Positions 16,013-25,557 of a DNA stretch of 64,000 nt are shown one piece after another (within the stretch, counting starts at the first letter, position 1; each line of letters starts with the position of its first letter). Made by a program: the position numbers and the translations under genes. Under the pieces are notes generated by a model. That model ran no database searches, was not told where the DNA came from, and saw nothing but the letters and a program-made list of their open reading frames with translations. The stretch is from NCBI GenBank assembly GCA_964436635.1, contig CAYTDM010000002.1, positions 120,093 through 184,092 of the forward strand, written 5' to 3'. This stretch comes from DASRQK01 sp964436635. Lineage in GTDB: Bacteria; Bacteroidota; Bacteroidia; Sphingobacteriales; Sphingobacteriaceae.

Positions 16013-17533
16013 TTGTCTGTCCTCAAAAAATTTGCCGGGCACACCCTTATTTATGGGTTAAGCACCATTATTGCAAGGGTGCTTAACTTTGTATTGACCC
16101 CATTATTCATCCGAAAATTTCCTACAGAAGTTTATGGCGTATTTACCAACCTGTACAGTTGGGCAGCACTCCTTAATAACTTGCTCGCATTCGGAATGGA
16201 AACCACATTTTTCCGTTTTTTAGATCGGCAAGACGGGGATAAAAAAGGGGTATTCAATCATACCTTTGCGGTGGTCCTAATGACTTCTACCCTGTTTTTA
16301 TTGGGCATTTCTTTGTGCATCTCGTCCATCTCCACGACCTTAGCCCATTGGTTAGGGAAGGGGGCGAACGTGGAGGATTTTACCACCTATGTGTGGTTTT
16401 TTGCTTCCATATTAGTATTGGACGCCTTAGCCGTGGTGCCTTTTGCAAAAATTCGGGCTCAGGGCAAAGCGTTTAGATTTGCGTGTGTTAAACTCATCAA
16501 CATTCTCACCGTCGTCGGCTTTAATTTATTGTTCATTGTCATCATCCCTATATGGTTGGAAAATGGACAAATGAACTTTCTTCAATTTGAACAGTGGTAT
16601 CGAGAAGGCTGGTTAGGGTATGTGTTTTTGTCTAATTTAATCGCTAGCGCAATCACTTTTCTCCTTTTAATGCCGGAATGGATCGGCTTTAGGCCTTCAA
16701 TAAATAAAAACTTGATGAGGAAAATGATTGCATATAGTTTTCCCATTTTAATAGCCAACATTTCCTTTATAATCAATGAACTATTGGATAAAATGTATTT
16801 TATCCCAAAACTGGTTTCAGCTGAACAAGCAGCGACTGACTTAGGGATTTATGGTGCAGTTTCGAAATTGGCGATCTTTTTAAGCATTGCTGTTCAGGCG
16901 TTCCGACTCGGCGCTGAGCCTTTCTTCTTTTCTTACGCCAAAGAAAAAAACGCCAAAACGGTCTATGCAACCATCATGGATTACTTCGTCATTATCATGG
17001 TGTTAGCCATGGTTGCGCTTAGCGTAAACATCGAATGGTTAAAATATTTCATCAAAGCTGGGGATCTCGTCGAGCAGGAAAAGTATTGGTCTGGCCTAAA
17101 AATTATTCCTGTCCTATTATTAAGCTACGTGTTTTTAGGCATTTACACAAATTTATCCATTTGGTATAAGTTAACGGATCAAACCCGGTATGCGATTTAT
17201 ATATCAGGCATGGGGGCGTTGGTCACCATCGTGTTTAATTGGATTTTTATCCCGACTTATAGCTACGTGGCTGCGGCTTGGGTGACCTTATTATCTTATT
17301 TCGTCATGGTCTTGGTTTCTTATTTTTGGGGCCAAAAGAATTATCCCATCCCGTACAAAGCATTTAAAAGCTTGGTGTATATTATAATTGGAAGCGGAAT
17401 TTCTTGGGTGAGTTTTTATTATTTAGACCGAGATTTAGTTTTTGGGAACCTTTTACTCGCGGCCTTTGCAATCGGCGTGTTTTTAAACGAATATAAAAGT
17501 TTAAAACGACTTTTTAAGCCAGGGAATCCATAG
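16013..17533 (+). CDS. Polysaccharide flippase (Wzx/MATE-like)
   Basis: A 506-residue inner-membrane protein with about 12-14 hydrophobic helices, from the polysaccharide-biosynthesis/oligosaccharide flippase family of the MVF superfamily. The N-terminus LKKFAGHTLIYGLSTIIARVL and the early motif RKFPTEVYGVFTNLYSWA are typical. It moves lipid-linked glycans across the membrane. The start is a TTG at 16013; homologues begin MS(L/V)LKK, which fits. The 3' end overlaps the convergent dus gene by 20 bases. No glycosyltransferases are adjacent. Confidence 0.88.
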   Translation: MSVLKKFAGHTLIYGLSTIIARVLNFVLTPLFIRKFPTEVYGVFTNLYSWAALLNNLLAFGMETTFFRFLDRQDGDKKGVFNHTFAVVLMTSTLFLLGISLCISSISTTLAHWLGKGANVEDFTTYVWFFASILVLDALAVVPFAKIRAQGKAFRFACVKLINILTVVGFNLLFIVIIPIWLENGQMNFLQFEQWYREGWLGYVFLSNLIASAITFLLLMPEWIGFRPSINKNLMRKMIAYSFPILIANISFIINELLDKMYFIPKLVSAEQAATDLGIYGAVSKLAIFLSIAVQAFRLGAEPFFFSYAKEKNAKTVYATIMDYFVIIMVLAMVALSVNIEWLKYFIKAGDLVEQEKYWSGLKIIPVLLLSYVFLGIYTNLSIWYKLTDQTRYAIYISGMGALVTIVFNWIFIPTYSYVAAAWVTLLSYFVMVLVSYFWGQKNYPIPYKAFKSLVYIIIGSGISWVSFYYLDRDLVFGNLLLAAFAIGVFLNEYKSLKRLFKPGNP

Positions 17534-18518
17534 GAACGGCTCCAAATTGATCTTCGACTTCTTCAAGCACTTCGTAGATTTCTTGCACATTTTCCAAAGT
17601 CACTAAACGCATTCTGTATTCTTTAAAGTTTGGAATCCCTTTAAAATAGTTGGAATAATGTCTTCGCATTTCGAAGATCCCTACCTTGTCCCCTTTCCAG
17701 GCGATGGACTTTTCTAAATGCGTTTTACACACTTCTACACGCTCTTGAATACTTGGACCCGGAAGCAACTCTCCAGTCGCAAAATAATGTTTGATTTCTC
17801 TAAAAATCCAAGGATACCCGATCGCTGCACGACCGATCATAATCCCATCCACTTCATATTCTAATCGCCAATCCATGGCTTTTTGAACCGAATCGACATC
17901 GCCATTTCCAAAAATAGGAATCTGTATTCTAGGATTACGTTTGATTTGCTTAATTAAGGTCCAATCGGCGTGTCCCTTATACATTTGGGAACGAGTACGG
18001 CCATGAATGCTCAGGGCTTGAATGCCTACGTCCTGTAAGCGCTCTGCGACTTCGTATACGTTTTTTGTGTTGTCATCCCAGCCGAGGCGGGTTTTTACCG
18101 TTACAGGTAAATGAGTGGATTCTACGACCGCTTTGGTCATCGCCACCATGCGGTCGATGTCTTGTAATAAGCTGGCTCCAGCGCCGCGGCAAGCCACGTT
18201 TTTTACCGGACAACCATAATTGATGTCGATTAAATCGGGTTTAGCTAAAGTGGCGATTTCTGTTGCTTCGCGCATGCTTTGGATGTCGCTGCCAAAAATT
18301 TGAATGCCGATCGGACGTTCGTATTCAAAGATGTCCAGCTTCTGTCTGCTTTTTGCGGCAGCACGAATTAAACCTTCAGAAGAAATAAATTCAGTGTACA
18401 GCATGTCCACGCCGTTTTGCTTGCAAACATACCTAAATGGGGGGTCGCTAACGTCCTCCATGGGTGCGAGCAAAAGCGGGAATTCGCCAAGGTCAATATT
18501 TCCAATTTTAACAGACAT
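17514..18518 (-). CDS. dusB: tRNA-dihydrouridine synthase B
   Basis: A 334-residue FMN enzyme reducing uridine to dihydrouridine in tRNA. Family motifs: LLAPMEDVSDPPFRYVCK at the N-terminus, the active-site segment DINYGCPVKNVACRGAGASL (catalytic Cys), VKTRLGWDD, LSIHGRTRSQMYKG and IFGNGDVDS with GIMIGRAAIGYPWIF. Length is normal. It is convergent with the flippase gene (20-bp overlap) and starts 32 bases after the stop of the next gene on the same strand. Confidence 0.95.
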   Translation of the reverse strand: MSVKIGNIDLGEFPLLLAPMEDVSDPPFRYVCKQNGVDMLYTEFISSEGLIRAAAKSRQKLDIFEYERPIGIQIFGSDIQSMREATEIATLAKPDLIDINYGCPVKNVACRGAGASLLQDIDRMVAMTKAVVESTHLPVTVKTRLGWDDNTKNVYEVAERLQDVGIQALSIHGRTRSQMYKGHADWTLIKQIKRNPRIQIPIFGNGDVDSVQKAMDWRLEYEVDGIMIGRAAIGYPWIFREIKHYFATGELLPGPSIQERVEVCKTHLEKSIAWKGDKVGIFEMRRHYSNYFKGIPNFKEYRMRLVTLENVQEIYEVLEEVEDQFGAVPMDSLA

Positions 18519-18550
18519 GCTTCTTCAACTGGTGCAAAAATACGAAAATT

Positions 18551-19117
18551 CTAATATAATCGTCTGTTTAACTGTTCTTCAACGGCTTTGAATACTTGAA
18601 CAGGGCGTTGGTTTCGCCAATTCAGCTCGTTCAGCATCCCTCCGAAATTGATAAAATAATCGATGTTTGCGGAGCGAAACTCCTCGATCACATGCGTTCG
18701 AAAATTCACTCCTGCGATCCATCCGTCTTCAATGTCTTGAAACCATTCTTCATAGTAACAATCGTCCGACGCATGGAAATTCAAGACGTTTTCTCCGATC
18801 AAAATGAATTTATCCACGCCGTTATCGACCATTAAATCAATGAGTTCGCGTTTTAACAGCATGATGTCGTTATAAATCGCATCGTTCCATTCGCCAATGA
18901 GCTCCATGATCGCGTATCCCCGCTCGTAATCGCAATATAAAACCTTCAAATACAAGGTGCCAGAACCGAAAGAATCCCATTGTGGATGCAAGAGAAAGTT
19001 GTAAATTTGTTTGTCGAATTCAAACTCACTGTATTCGGTGCCATAAAATGGAGAACGATCGTCTTCCGAGGCGATGTAATCGTCCCTCCAGCGATAATAT
19101 GGCTCGATTTCGTGCAT
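18551..19117 (-). CDS. Conserved hypothetical protein
   Basis: A 188-residue soluble acidic protein (HEIEPYYRWRDDYIASEDDR, DKFILIGENVLNFHASDDCY, INFGGMLNELNWRNQRPVQV). I believe it is a Bacteroidota-wide hypothetical family, but I cannot name a function. It is divergent from the CtpA-type protease gene with 38 bases between start codons and lies upstream of dusB on the same strand. Cytoplasmic by absence of a signal peptide. Confidence 0.75.
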   Translation of the reverse strand: MHEIEPYYRWRDDYIASEDDRSPFYGTEYSEFEFDKQIYNFLLHPQWDSFGSGTLYLKVLYCDYERGYAIMELIGEWNDAIYNDIMLLKRELIDLMVDNGVDKFILIGENVLNFHASDDCYYEEWFQDIEDGWIAGVNFRTHVIEEFRSANIDYFINFGGMLNELNWRNQRPVQVFKAVEEQLNRRLY

Positions 19118-19155
19118 ATGAAAGGAATTTAGGACAAAGATAGTAAAAGCTGGGT

Positions 19156-20739
19156 ATGCAACACGGGACGAAGCGGAATTTATTTGTGGCTGCTTCCTAT
19201 GCAGCGGTGCTAATTATAGGAATCATTCTGGGACAATTGTATGTGATTGACAATAAAAATACGCAATCACAGGCTACTGCTATGTCCGAGGAGGAGCTCG
19301 AGATCGAAAACAATGTACAACGGGCGCTAAAGCTGATTTCAGGAAACTACGTGGATAGCATTAACATGGATTCACTACAACATGCGATTTTGAGTGAGAT
19401 GGTCGCCCGATTAGATCCGCATTCCGATTACTTAGCTCCTGGCGAAGCGGCGCGAAGACAACAGGTTTTGGAAGGCACGTTCGAGGGAATCGGTGTGGAA
19501 TATTTTATGCTGAATGACACCTTATTAACGGTGGGTTTGGTGCCCAATGGCCCGGCACAAAGAGCGGGTCTGAAGGTGGGCGATAAAATTCTATATATAG
19601 ATAATTTACCCGTTTCTGGGGTGGAAATTGCGAGCAGCGCATTAGAGAACTTAATAAGAGGTCCGAAGGGGACGAACATCGCCGTGAAAATTCATCGCGA
19701 GGGCGTAGAGGAGCATCCTGTGGTGAATGTCGTACGAGATCGCTATGAAATAAGTTCCATTGACGCCGCATATTTATTGACGAATCATACCGCTTTTATT
19801 AAGATTAGTAATTTCGGGTCAAAAACCGTTGCCGACCTTAAACGACATCTTCAAACACTAAAACGCCAAGGAGCTAAAGACGTCATTCTGGATTTGCGGG
19901 GGAATGGTGGCGGATATTTGTCTGCAGGCATAGAATTGGCAGGGTTGTTTTTGCCGCAAGGAACCCCGATCGTTTATACAAAAGGCACGCATGAACCAAG
20001 AACCGTTTATACTTCTAAAGATGGCGGACTTTTTATCGACATGGGTTTGGTCGTTCTGATCGATGAGGTTTCTGCATCTGCGAGTGAAATCGTGGCGGGT
20101 GCCCTCCAAGATTATGAGCGAGGAACGATTATTGGGCGCCGATCATTCGGAAAGGGCTTGATCCAAGAGCGTTTTGGATTTGGTGACGGATCTGTATTAA
20201 ATTTAACGGTCGCGCGCTATTACACACCTTTGGGCAGAAGTATTCAACGACAAGCAGGGAATTTGTCCACGGATACTGCGGTGCAAAAGGCAAAAGAATT
20301 TGTGACCAAATCAGGTAAGATTTTATATGGGGGCGGGGGCATTATTCCTGATATTCTGGTCAGCATTGATACCGTGGAAGTTCATCCTTTTTATCAAAAA
20401 ATTCATCAAGCAGGTTATATTCATGAATTTGTGTACAGTCGATTAATCAAAGGGGCCCCGGGTTATTCCATAGAAAATTTTTTAAATGGATATACCTTGC
20501 CAGAAGATGATTTTTCGGCGTTTGTACAATTCGTAGAAAGCAAGGGCGTGGAATTCGCCTCGAATGACGAATCGCCGGTTAAACAGAGGATGGGGTTGGA
20601 AATTGAAGCCGTATTAGGTCGGTATTATTTTGGAAGTGATGCCTATTTTAAGATTAAAAACCGCTTAGACGCGGATATCAACGCGGCCTTAACCCAATTA
20701 GAAGTTCAAAGAGCGGTCGGTGAAATGAACGTCTTTTAA
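19156..20739 (+). CDS. S41-family C-terminal processing peptidase
   Basis: A 527-residue CtpA-type protease: N-terminal signal anchor (FVAASYAAVLIIGIILGQLY), PDZ domain at about 105-180 (GIGVEYFMLNDTLLTVGLVP, AGLKVGDKIL), and a tail-specific protease domain with the Ser nucleophile in EVSASASEIVAGAL and Lys in RRSFGKGLIQ. It cleaves periplasmic or exported proteins at their C-terminus. Length is typical of the Bacteroidota form, with an extra C-terminal domain. Divergent from the preceding gene. Confidence 0.93.
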   Translation: MQHGTKRNLFVAASYAAVLIIGIILGQLYVIDNKNTQSQATAMSEEELEIENNVQRALKLISGNYVDSINMDSLQHAILSEMVARLDPHSDYLAPGEAARRQQVLEGTFEGIGVEYFMLNDTLLTVGLVPNGPAQRAGLKVGDKILYIDNLPVSGVEIASSALENLIRGPKGTNIAVKIHREGVEEHPVVNVVRDRYEISSIDAAYLLTNHTAFIKISNFGSKTVADLKRHLQTLKRQGAKDVILDLRGNGGGYLSAGIELAGLFLPQGTPIVYTKGTHEPRTVYTSKDGGLFIDMGLVVLIDEVSASASEIVAGALQDYERGTIIGRRSFGKGLIQERFGFGDGSVLNLTVARYYTPLGRSIQRQAGNLSTDTAVQKAKEFVTKSGKILYGGGGIIPDILVSIDTVEVHPFYQKIHQAGYIHEFVYSRLIKGAPGYSIENFLNGYTLPEDDFSAFVQFVESKGVEFASNDESPVKQRMGLEIEAVLGRYYFGSDAYFKIKNRLDADINAALTQLEVQRAVGEMNVF

Positions 20740-20807
20740 GTTTTCAAACCTTATTTTTGAATTGGTTAACAGTGCCACTTTGTTAATAGCTGAAGAGTGG
20801 CATAAGC

Positions 20808-21962
20808 TTAATAGCTGAGGGTAGCCCAAATAGGGTAATGGTCGGATAGCTTTTTCTTCACAATGTGAAATTCTTCAAAGGTAAATGAAGGGCTAGAAAA
20901 GATGTAGTCGATTTGAAAGTTTGGAAAATCTCCATTGTAGGTTTTTGCGAAGCCAAAACCTTTTTCTTTAAACCCATTTTTAAGGCCTTTACTCACTTTA
21001 TTTACTGCAAATGAAATCGCGGTGTCATTAAAGTCACCCATTACTAAATACGGGACATCGGTGTTCTCTAGATGTGCTTTTAATGCTTTTGCCTGCTGAC
21101 TTCTGGAGTTAAATGCGTGTTTCATGCGACTACCAATGCGGCGCGTAGAAGTCACATTGTTTTCAAAACTGCTTTCGGTCGCGCCTGAAATAAAGTCGTA
21201 ATCCTCTTTTTGGAAACCAAAGGACTGCAAGTGCACATTATAAATTCGGAGCAGCTCGCCATTTTTCTCAATGTCTACATAAATTACGCTGTTTACACCT
21301 TTGCCAAAATTAGGTAGGTGACCCGCAGAAACAATGGGGTATTTTGAAAAAATGGCTAATCCGTACGCTTCATAATTATTCTTTGCTACGGGATGGAAAT
21401 GCTGGTGAATATAACCTAAGTTCTTTTTGAAGGTCGATGAGATGTCGTGCGTTCCCTTTTGTCGGCTGTAAAACTCTTGCATGCAAACCACATCCGGGTT
21501 GACCGAGGCAATTAAATCAATGGCTTCGTTTTTAATGGTGGGTTGGTTTTTTTTCTCGTTGAATTCTCTGAAAAAGTGCACATTATAACTCAATACTTTG
21601 ATTTGCCTTATACCGGTGTCGGGGGCACTGGTCTCCAAGTCAGCGAGGTTATTATTATTGTTCAGACTGCTGAAGTGAACACCTACAAATGCATTGAAAT
21701 ATGGGAATCCGATTAAAATCGCAATTAATGAATAGAACAGGAAACGTTTTCTTTTGAACCCCCAAAAAACCAAAAATAAAGCGTTAAGGGCGATTAAGGG
21801 TAAATAGGCCATGCCAATAAATGCGACTGGCCAAAAGCGTTCTGGGTCCACATAAGGGGCCGTGTAGCTTAGCAACAGCAACACCACCACCACCATGTTG
21901 ATGCCGAGGATGATTTTACTCAGTATGCCGGGTTTTGCCTTTTTTATGCTCCGTTTTGCCAT
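20808..21962 (-). CDS. Membrane-anchored endonuclease/exonuclease/phosphatase protein
   Basis: 384 residues. Three N-terminal membrane helices (about 12-90) lead into an EEP domain: LSYNVHFFREF, VVCMQEFYSRQ (Glu metal ligand), YLVMGDFNDTAISF, DYIFSSPSF and KKLSDHYPIWATL (catalytic His). The fold acts on phosphodiesters or phospholipids; the periplasm-facing domain leaves the substrate open. It is followed on the same strand (upstream) by two rhomboid genes and mutL with short gaps, a probable operon. Confidence 0.85.
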   Translation of the reverse strand: MAKRSIKKAKPGILSKIILGINMVVVVLLLLSYTAPYVDPERFWPVAFIGMAYLPLIALNALFLVFWGFKRKRFLFYSLIAILIGFPYFNAFVGVHFSSLNNNNNLADLETSAPDTGIRQIKVLSYNVHFFREFNEKKNQPTIKNEAIDLIASVNPDVVCMQEFYSRQKGTHDISSTFKKNLGYIHQHFHPVAKNNYEAYGLAIFSKYPIVSAGHLPNFGKGVNSVIYVDIEKNGELLRIYNVHLQSFGFQKEDYDFISGATESSFENNVTSTRRIGSRMKHAFNSRSQQAKALKAHLENTDVPYLVMGDFNDTAISFAVNKVSKGLKNGFKEKGFGFAKTYNGDFPNFQIDYIFSSPSFTFEEFHIVKKKLSDHYPIWATLSY

Positions 21963-21969
21963 GCCTGAA

Positions 21970-22872
21970 TCAGTCTTCTTTGCTTGCTCTAAACAGAATT
22001 TCTTTTTCTTCCTTGCTCAAATTTTCATATCCAGATTTAGAGATTTTATCTAATATTTCATCAATCTGTGCTTGTTTTTGGGCTTTTATATTCTTTTCGG
22101 CTTTGCCAAATTTTGCTTTCGTGTTTGAAGGTTGGTCAATCTCGCTTTTCACATGCACCACTTTTAGAGGGCTTTTTTTCTTAAACCATTTGGTCGGCCA
22201 ATGGATCTTTCTCCCACTTCTTAATTGCCGAATAAAAAGATATCCACTAAAAGCTCCACCTATATGAGCAAGACTTCCCCCTGCGTTGCTTCCCCCTACG
22301 CCTAAAATGTCCAATACGATAAACGCAAGGGCCAGGTATTTTAATTGAACATTCCCGAAAAACAGCATGCGAATGGTGTATGTCGGCACTAAGGTCGCGG
22401 TGGCAAAAATAACGGCGCAGACGCCCGCCGAGGAACCGATTAAAAAATGTTGATCAGCCTGCGCGCTGAATACAGGAATGAGCCCATAGGACAGGAAAAA
22501 AACCACCGCTCCCAAGATCCCGCCCATTAGGTAGACTTGAAGAAGTTGACGTTGCGTTAAGAAATCCAAAAAGATTTTGCCCAACCAAAACAACCACAAC
22601 ATGTTAAATAACAAATGAAATACGGAGACTTGAGTCACCATATACGTTAGCAGGGTCCAAGGCTTCTGGATAAAACTGTAAAAGTTTGCGGGAAGCTGGA
22701 ACTGCTGGAATATGGCCGAATAAAAAGAGGCGGATAAGACCCCAAAGGTTACCAACAGATTAAGAAGATTAATCAATAAAAAGATGAATACATTGATCGC
22801 AATCAGTTGATACAATCGATTTCCACTGCGAAAAACAGTGTTCCAAATTTCTTGTGTGGTTCCCCGATTCAT
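21970..22872 (-). CDS. Rhomboid intramembrane serine protease (with DUF6576-like tail)
   Basis: A 300-residue rhomboid. Six membrane helices in the first 200 residues; catalytic Ser in LIGSSAGVCAVIFA and His in LAHIGGAFSGYLFI; the HLLFNMLWLFWLG segment is the conserved HxxxN helix. The C-terminal cytoplasmic extension ends DEILDKISKSGYENLSKEEK, a conserved tail in Bacteroidota rhomboids. It is adjacent to a second rhomboid, 31 bases away, an apparent ancient duplication rather than a recent one, since the sequences are quite different. Confidence 0.9.
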   Translation of the reverse strand: MNRGTTQEIWNTVFRSGNRLYQLIAINVFIFLLINLLNLLVTFGVLSASFYSAIFQQFQLPANFYSFIQKPWTLLTYMVTQVSVFHLLFNMLWLFWLGKIFLDFLTQRQLLQVYLMGGILGAVVFFLSYGLIPVFSAQADQHFLIGSSAGVCAVIFATATLVPTYTIRMLFFGNVQLKYLALAFIVLDILGVGGSNAGGSLAHIGGAFSGYLFIRQLRSGRKIHWPTKWFKKKSPLKVVHVKSEIDQPSNTKAKFGKAEKNIKAQKQAQIDEILDKISKSGYENLSKEEKEILFRASKED

Positions 22873-22903
22873 TAGCCTAAGTTATGAATTTTTCTCCTAG
22901 ACA

Positions 22904-23641
22904 TCAATACCAATATCCTGGTCGGCGAATGTTCCAAAGTTTGATTAAGATAAAGCCGAATAAAGCGCCTCCAATATGCGCAAAATGCGCTACTGAAGTT
23001 CCCGCCACCCGTGAAACGCCTAAAAACAACTCTACCACAATTAGAATCGGGATAAAGTATTTTGCCTTGACCGGGACGGGAATAAACATCAAATACAGGG
23101 AAGTGTTTGGAAACAAATACGCAAAAGCGATTAATAATCCATAAATCGCGCCGGACGCACCCACCATCGGGGTGTTATAAACCGAAACTAACTTCGTGAA
23201 TTCTGCATTGGACATGGTGGGATGATTTCCATAAACCATTCCTTTTAACATGTCAAAGCGCAGCCAATGGCCCGCTGAAACCGTGCCTGCAATGGAGTAA
23301 ACTTCCCATGCCTGCACCGCAAATTGCAATACCAACGCACCCAAACCTGTAATAAGGTAAAAGTGTATAAAACGTTTAGAGCCAAATATTTGCTCCAAAA
23401 CCGGCCCAAACATAAACAGGGCAAACATGTTAAAGAACAAGTGCGCAAATCCTCCGTGCATAAACATGTAGGTGATGATTTGCCAAATTTTAAAAAATGG
23501 AGAATCTGGATAATACACCCCAAATAAGCGAGCTGCGGGTTCAAAAATCAGTGTTCCTATGAAACAGATAATATTTATTATCAATAGATTTTTGACTACT
23601 GGAGGCAGTCCTGCAAAGGGCGAAGCTGAGTTATTAACCAT
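22904..23641 (-). CDS. Rhomboid intramembrane serine protease
   Basis: A 245-residue rhomboid with catalytic Ser in MVGASGAIYGLLIAFAY and His in SVAHFAHIGGALFGFILI; the N-terminal signature GGFAHLFFNMFALFMFGPVLE is canonical. Inner membrane, six helices. It lies between mutL (13 bases) and the other rhomboid on the same strand. Substrates unknown. Confidence 0.92.
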   Translation of the reverse strand: MVNNSASPFAGLPPVVKNLLIINIICFIGTLIFEPAARLFGVYYPDSPFFKIWQIITYMFMHGGFAHLFFNMFALFMFGPVLEQIFGSKRFIHFYLITGLGALVLQFAVQAWEVYSIAGTVSAGHWLRFDMLKGMVYGNHPTMSNAEFTKLVSVYNTPMVGASGAIYGLLIAFAYLFPNTSLYLMFIPVPVKAKYFIPILIVVELFLGVSRVAGTSVAHFAHIGGALFGFILIKLWNIRRPGYWY

Positions 23642-23654
23642 AGTTTTTTTGTAA

Positions 23655-25493
23655 TTATTGAAATTGAGCTAACAATTCCGGAATCGTAAAGGTAAGGATT
23701 ACTGGCTTACCTTGTATAGACGTATTTGCAAATTCACAGGCGAATAAGCGATCGATGAGTTCTGCCATTTCTTCTTCAGAAAGGCTCGCGCCGGCTTTTA
23801 TGGACGCGCTCCTCGCTAAACTTTTTGCCAAATGATCGTTCTGAGCCATGTGGGTCGATGGACGGTTATTTTTAAAGTCCTCGATCAAGGTTAAGATGAT
23901 TTCTTTTTCGTCGGTGCCAACGCCAATGTCTGCCGGAATGCCTTCAATGACAAAGGTGTTTTTCCCAAATTCACGCAGTTGGAAACCAAGTGTTTGCATA
24001 GCAGGCAACAGCGATTCCAAGATTTGTAAATCCCCTGGATCGACGGTTAAGGTTTGAGGGAATAAACTTTGTTGACTACTGGCTTGTTGATTCGCTAAGC
24101 GATGCAATATTTGTTCATATAAAATCCGTTCGTGCGCAGCTTGTTGATCGATAATCATCAGGCCCGAATGAATCTGGGAGAGGATAAAACGTTTGTGAAG
24201 CTGAAATAAACGTTTAGGACTCGTGTCTTCTTGATCATTGGATTGCGCGAGCGTCAACTGCTCTGGAGAAACTTTTTTAGTCACTTCAAAAAGGCTTTCC
24301 CAGTCTTGATTTGGAGATAATGGCGACTTTTTATAGGTTCCTCCGCTGGAATTTGTGTGCGGTTTTTCATTCCCGGACTCGTTTAAAAACGGATTAAAGT
24401 TCGGGTCAAAGGAAATGGTCGGTGCTTGAATTTCGCCCAAAGGTTTTGCCTGAATTAAATTAGCAAAGCCCGGCTCTTGTTCAAAATCTAAACTTGGAGA
24501 AATGTTATATTGGCCTAAAGAACGACGAATCGCCGAGCGCAAAATGGCATAAATCGACTTTTCCTCTTCAAACTTTATTTCTGTCTTTGTAGGATGTACG
24601 TTAATGTCGATTTTAGAAGGATCGATCTCGATGTTTAAAATGTACAGGGGATAGGTGTCGTCCGGCAGCACCTCTTCGTAGGCCTTCAGAATCGCATGAT
24701 TCAAATAGGCGTCTTTAATAAAACGTTTATTGACGAATATAAACTGTTCGCCCCGAGCCTTTTTAGCGTATTTTGGTTTACCGATAAATCCATTCACTTT
24801 AATGATGGTCGTGTCCTCCAATACAGGCACCAGGCGTTCGTTATAATTGTTGCCAAACACGTGCACAATGCGTTGTTTTAGCGTGCCAATCGGCAAATGA
24901 TAGATCTCTATATCATCGTTATAGAATGAAAAATGGATCTCTGGGTGTGCCAAGGCCACCCGTTGAAATTCGTCTACAATGTGCCGAAATTCCACCGCAT
25001 CGCTTTTTAAAAAATTTCTTCTGGCAGGAATATTAAAGAATAAATTTTTTACGCTAATGCTGGTGCCGGTTGGCATGGCGTCCGAATATTCATTATTTAA
25101 GGCAGAACCCGACACTTCTAAGACCGTACCTAACTCATCTTCATGTCTTCTGGTTCGAATTTCAAGCTGCGCAATCGCTGCAATGGATGCCATCGCTTCC
25201 CCCCGGAACCCCATGCTTTTGATCGCAAAAAGATCTTCTGCTTTTCTGATTTTTGAAGTTGCATGGCGAAGCAAGGAAGTTTTTGCGTCCCGCGAACTCA
25301 TCCCACAACCATTATCAATGACTTGTATTAAGGATTTGCCCGCATTTTTAATGATCAATTTAATTTGATCTGCTCCAGCGTCAATCGCGTTTTCGATCAA
25401 TTCCTTTACCGCGGATGCGGGTCTTTGAACGACTTCTCCTGCTGCGATTTGATTCGCCACCGATTCGGGCAATAATTCTATAATGTCTGGCAT
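23655..25493 (-). CDS. mutL: DNA mismatch repair protein MutL
   Basis: 612 residues. The N-terminal GHKL ATPase contains ELIENAIDAGADQIK, IDNGCGMSS, SMGFRGEAMASIAA and TSISVKNLFFNIPARRNFL. The C-terminal dimerisation/endonuclease domain contains DQQAAHERILYE, where family members usually have DQHA at the metal-binding motif, so a Gln replaces the His; whether nicking activity is kept is open. It couples MutS mismatch recognition to downstream repair. First gene of the mutL-rhomboid-rhomboid-EEP cluster. Confidence 0.95.
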   Translation of the reverse strand: MPDIIELLPESVANQIAAGEVVQRPASAVKELIENAIDAGADQIKLIIKNAGKSLIQVIDNGCGMSSRDAKTSLLRHATSKIRKAEDLFAIKSMGFRGEAMASIAAIAQLEIRTRRHEDELGTVLEVSGSALNNEYSDAMPTGTSISVKNLFFNIPARRNFLKSDAVEFRHIVDEFQRVALAHPEIHFSFYNDDIEIYHLPIGTLKQRIVHVFGNNYNERLVPVLEDTTIIKVNGFIGKPKYAKKARGEQFIFVNKRFIKDAYLNHAILKAYEEVLPDDTYPLYILNIEIDPSKIDINVHPTKTEIKFEEEKSIYAILRSAIRRSLGQYNISPSLDFEQEPGFANLIQAKPLGEIQAPTISFDPNFNPFLNESGNEKPHTNSSGGTYKKSPLSPNQDWESLFEVTKKVSPEQLTLAQSNDQEDTSPKRLFQLHKRFILSQIHSGLMIIDQQAAHERILYEQILHRLANQQASSQQSLFPQTLTVDPGDLQILESLLPAMQTLGFQLREFGKNTFVIEGIPADIGVGTDEKEIILTLIEDFKNNRPSTHMAQNDHLAKSLARSASIKAGASLSEEEMAELIDRLFACEFANTSIQGKPVILTFTIPELLAQFQ

Positions 25494-25557
25494 ATACTGC
25501 GAAATTAATAAATTTCCGTAATTTTATCCCTTTAGGATTAATCCCTCTGTTATAAAA